IMG/VR virus record: IMGVR_UViG_3300004457_000197
Coordinates: 1 to 33,947 of that record
Direction: 5' to 3' (one strand)
DNA length: 33,947 nt
Source: a virus
The position numbers and the translations under genes were made by a program. Shown piece after piece: positions 33,493-33,947 of the stretch. Positions within the stretch are counted from its first letter, which is position 1. The number at the start of each line of letters is the position of its first letter. The notes under the pieces are model-generated. The model saw nothing but the letters and a program-made list of their open reading frames with translations, was not told the origin of the DNA and did not search any database.

Positions 33493-33815
33493 TATATATG
33501 GGGATTCAGTTTTTATGCTTTTAACCATATATTCAAACTACCCTATAGACTAAGCTAACCAGACCTTAATTCTAAGTGGTCTACGCTTTGAAATCTGAGG
33601 AGAAAATAACCTCGGACGATACCTTTCCCATATAAGGATAAAAACTCTCGTCTAAAACGATTCTAGAGGGGTCTAGTGAAACTACGTTGATCTAGAGGGA
33701 TTCTAGGAAATCTCTTTCCTCCTCTTCTAGAAAAAATAGAGTTCTCGCTCTAGCGAGTTTTTAGAGAAAGGGTTTATTTTTTAAGAGAGATATCCTATAG
33801 GAATCTCTTTGTTTT
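33493..33815 (+). ncRNA. Candidate structured RNA upstream of the direct repeats
   Basis: This stretch without a useful ORF follows the promoter at 33459 and contains successive hairpins: AGACC/GGTCT (33561-33582), TCTGAGG/CCTCGGA (33594-33616, 7 bp, 9-nt loop), TCGT/ACGA (33648-33660), and two terminator-like hairpins. Six TCTAG elements lie in the second half (33662-33753). It ends next to iteron-like repeats, where control RNAs of plasmid-type replicons often lie. The RNA call is inferred from promoter, structure and terminators only. Confidence 0.45.
33744..33762 (+). terminator. Hairpin CTCGC-TCTA-GCGAG with T5 tract
   Basis: A perfect 5-bp GC-rich stem with a 4-nt loop, followed by TTTTT. 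An A-rich run before it (AAAAAATAGAG) makes partial function in both directions possible. Confidence 0.6.
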
Positions 33816-33816
33816 G
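33784..33816 (+). terminator. Second terminator-like hairpin before the repeats
   Basis: An AGAGAT...ATCTCT stem continues over a one-base bulge into TCC/GGA around TATA, followed by TTTGTTTTG. It is weaker than the first and would insulate the repeat array from rightward transcription. Confidence 0.5.
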
Positions 33817-33820
33817 TATT

Positions 33821-33947
33821 GATTACACTTTTCCGACATATGCTCTCGATTACACTTTTCCGACATATCCGTGATAGGCGATTACACTTTTCCGACATAC
33901 CTAGTTACGGTAATTTTATAGGGCTCTCGATTACACTTTTCCGACAT
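33821..33947. repeat. Four 20-bp direct repeats GATTACACTTTTCCGACATA (iteron-like)
   Basis: Perfect copies begin at 33821, 33848 and 33880, and a fourth at 33929 is cut by the window edge after 19 bases. Start-to-start distances are 27, 32 and 49 bp, so spacers vary (7, 12 and 29 bp). Copies 2 and 4 are preceded by GCTCTC. All point the same way. Such arrays occur at iteron origins and at the ends of some transposons (IS21- and Tn7-like), where outward-facing TGTCGG repeats bind transposase. Which applies cannot be settled from the window. Confidence 0.85.

Noticed and set aside
33821-33947. CRISPR array
   Set aside because: Repeats are only 20 bp and the gaps of 7, 12 and 29 bp are irregular and too short for spacers.
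1-33947. TAG reassigned to an amino acid throughout the phage
   Set aside because: Four genes end sensibly at TAG, including one where TAG directly abuts the next start (TAGGTG at 31702-31707), and only one internal TAG was found.

Overview
The window is part of a contractile-tailed (P2-type, myovirus-like) bacteriophage or prophage. The host looks Gram-negative: five phage proteins carry Sec signal peptides, and the recognisable promoters are of the sigma-70 type. The DNA is AT-rich by eye. Stop codons are almost all TAA (26 of 30 read), with four TAG and no TGA. Neither edge is a natural boundary: base 1 lies inside an AAA+ ATPase gene and base 33947 ends inside a repeat.

Layout. Nearly all genes lie on the minus strand, so the map is best read from right to left. 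The right edge (33400-33947) holds divergent promoters, a structured non-coding stretch ending in two terminator-like hairpins, and four 20-bp direct repeats. Next, on the minus strand, come an unknown 136-aa gene and the baseplate genes W, J and I. A 20-kb cassette of fibre, adhesin and accessory genes (about 9.3-30.8 kb) sits where P2 has only H and G. A short plus-strand pair of small membrane-protein genes (10288-10821) and a 460-bp structured non-coding interval interrupt it. The order then returns to P2: sheath FI, tube FII, E with a -1 frameshift into E', tape measure T, U, X, D. At the left end are a plus-strand GH24 endolysin, a probable 72-nt small RNA and a Ycf46-like AAA+ ATPase with an in-frame amber codon.

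How the genes work together. FI, FII, E/E', T, U, X, D, W, J and I form the contractile tail and baseplate. Many are translationally coupled (TAATG overlaps). The cassette encodes very long Ser/Thr/Gly-rich beta-structured fibres that share modules. The lysozyme and perhaps the small membrane proteins serve lysis.

Main oddities. (1) A 16-bp near-palindrome, TTTCACCCAGGTGAAA, recurs about 13 times, mostly filling the short gaps between fibre-cassette genes; three copies also supply the ribosome-binding site of the next gene. (2) Three giant fibre proteins and two small cassette proteins have Sec signal peptides. (3) Three candidate phage non-coding RNAs have recognisable promoters and terminators. 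(4) A 152-aa secreted protein has its own promoter and terminator, like a moron. (5) Iteron-like repeats lie at the right edge. All assignments come from reading the sequence; no database search was done.
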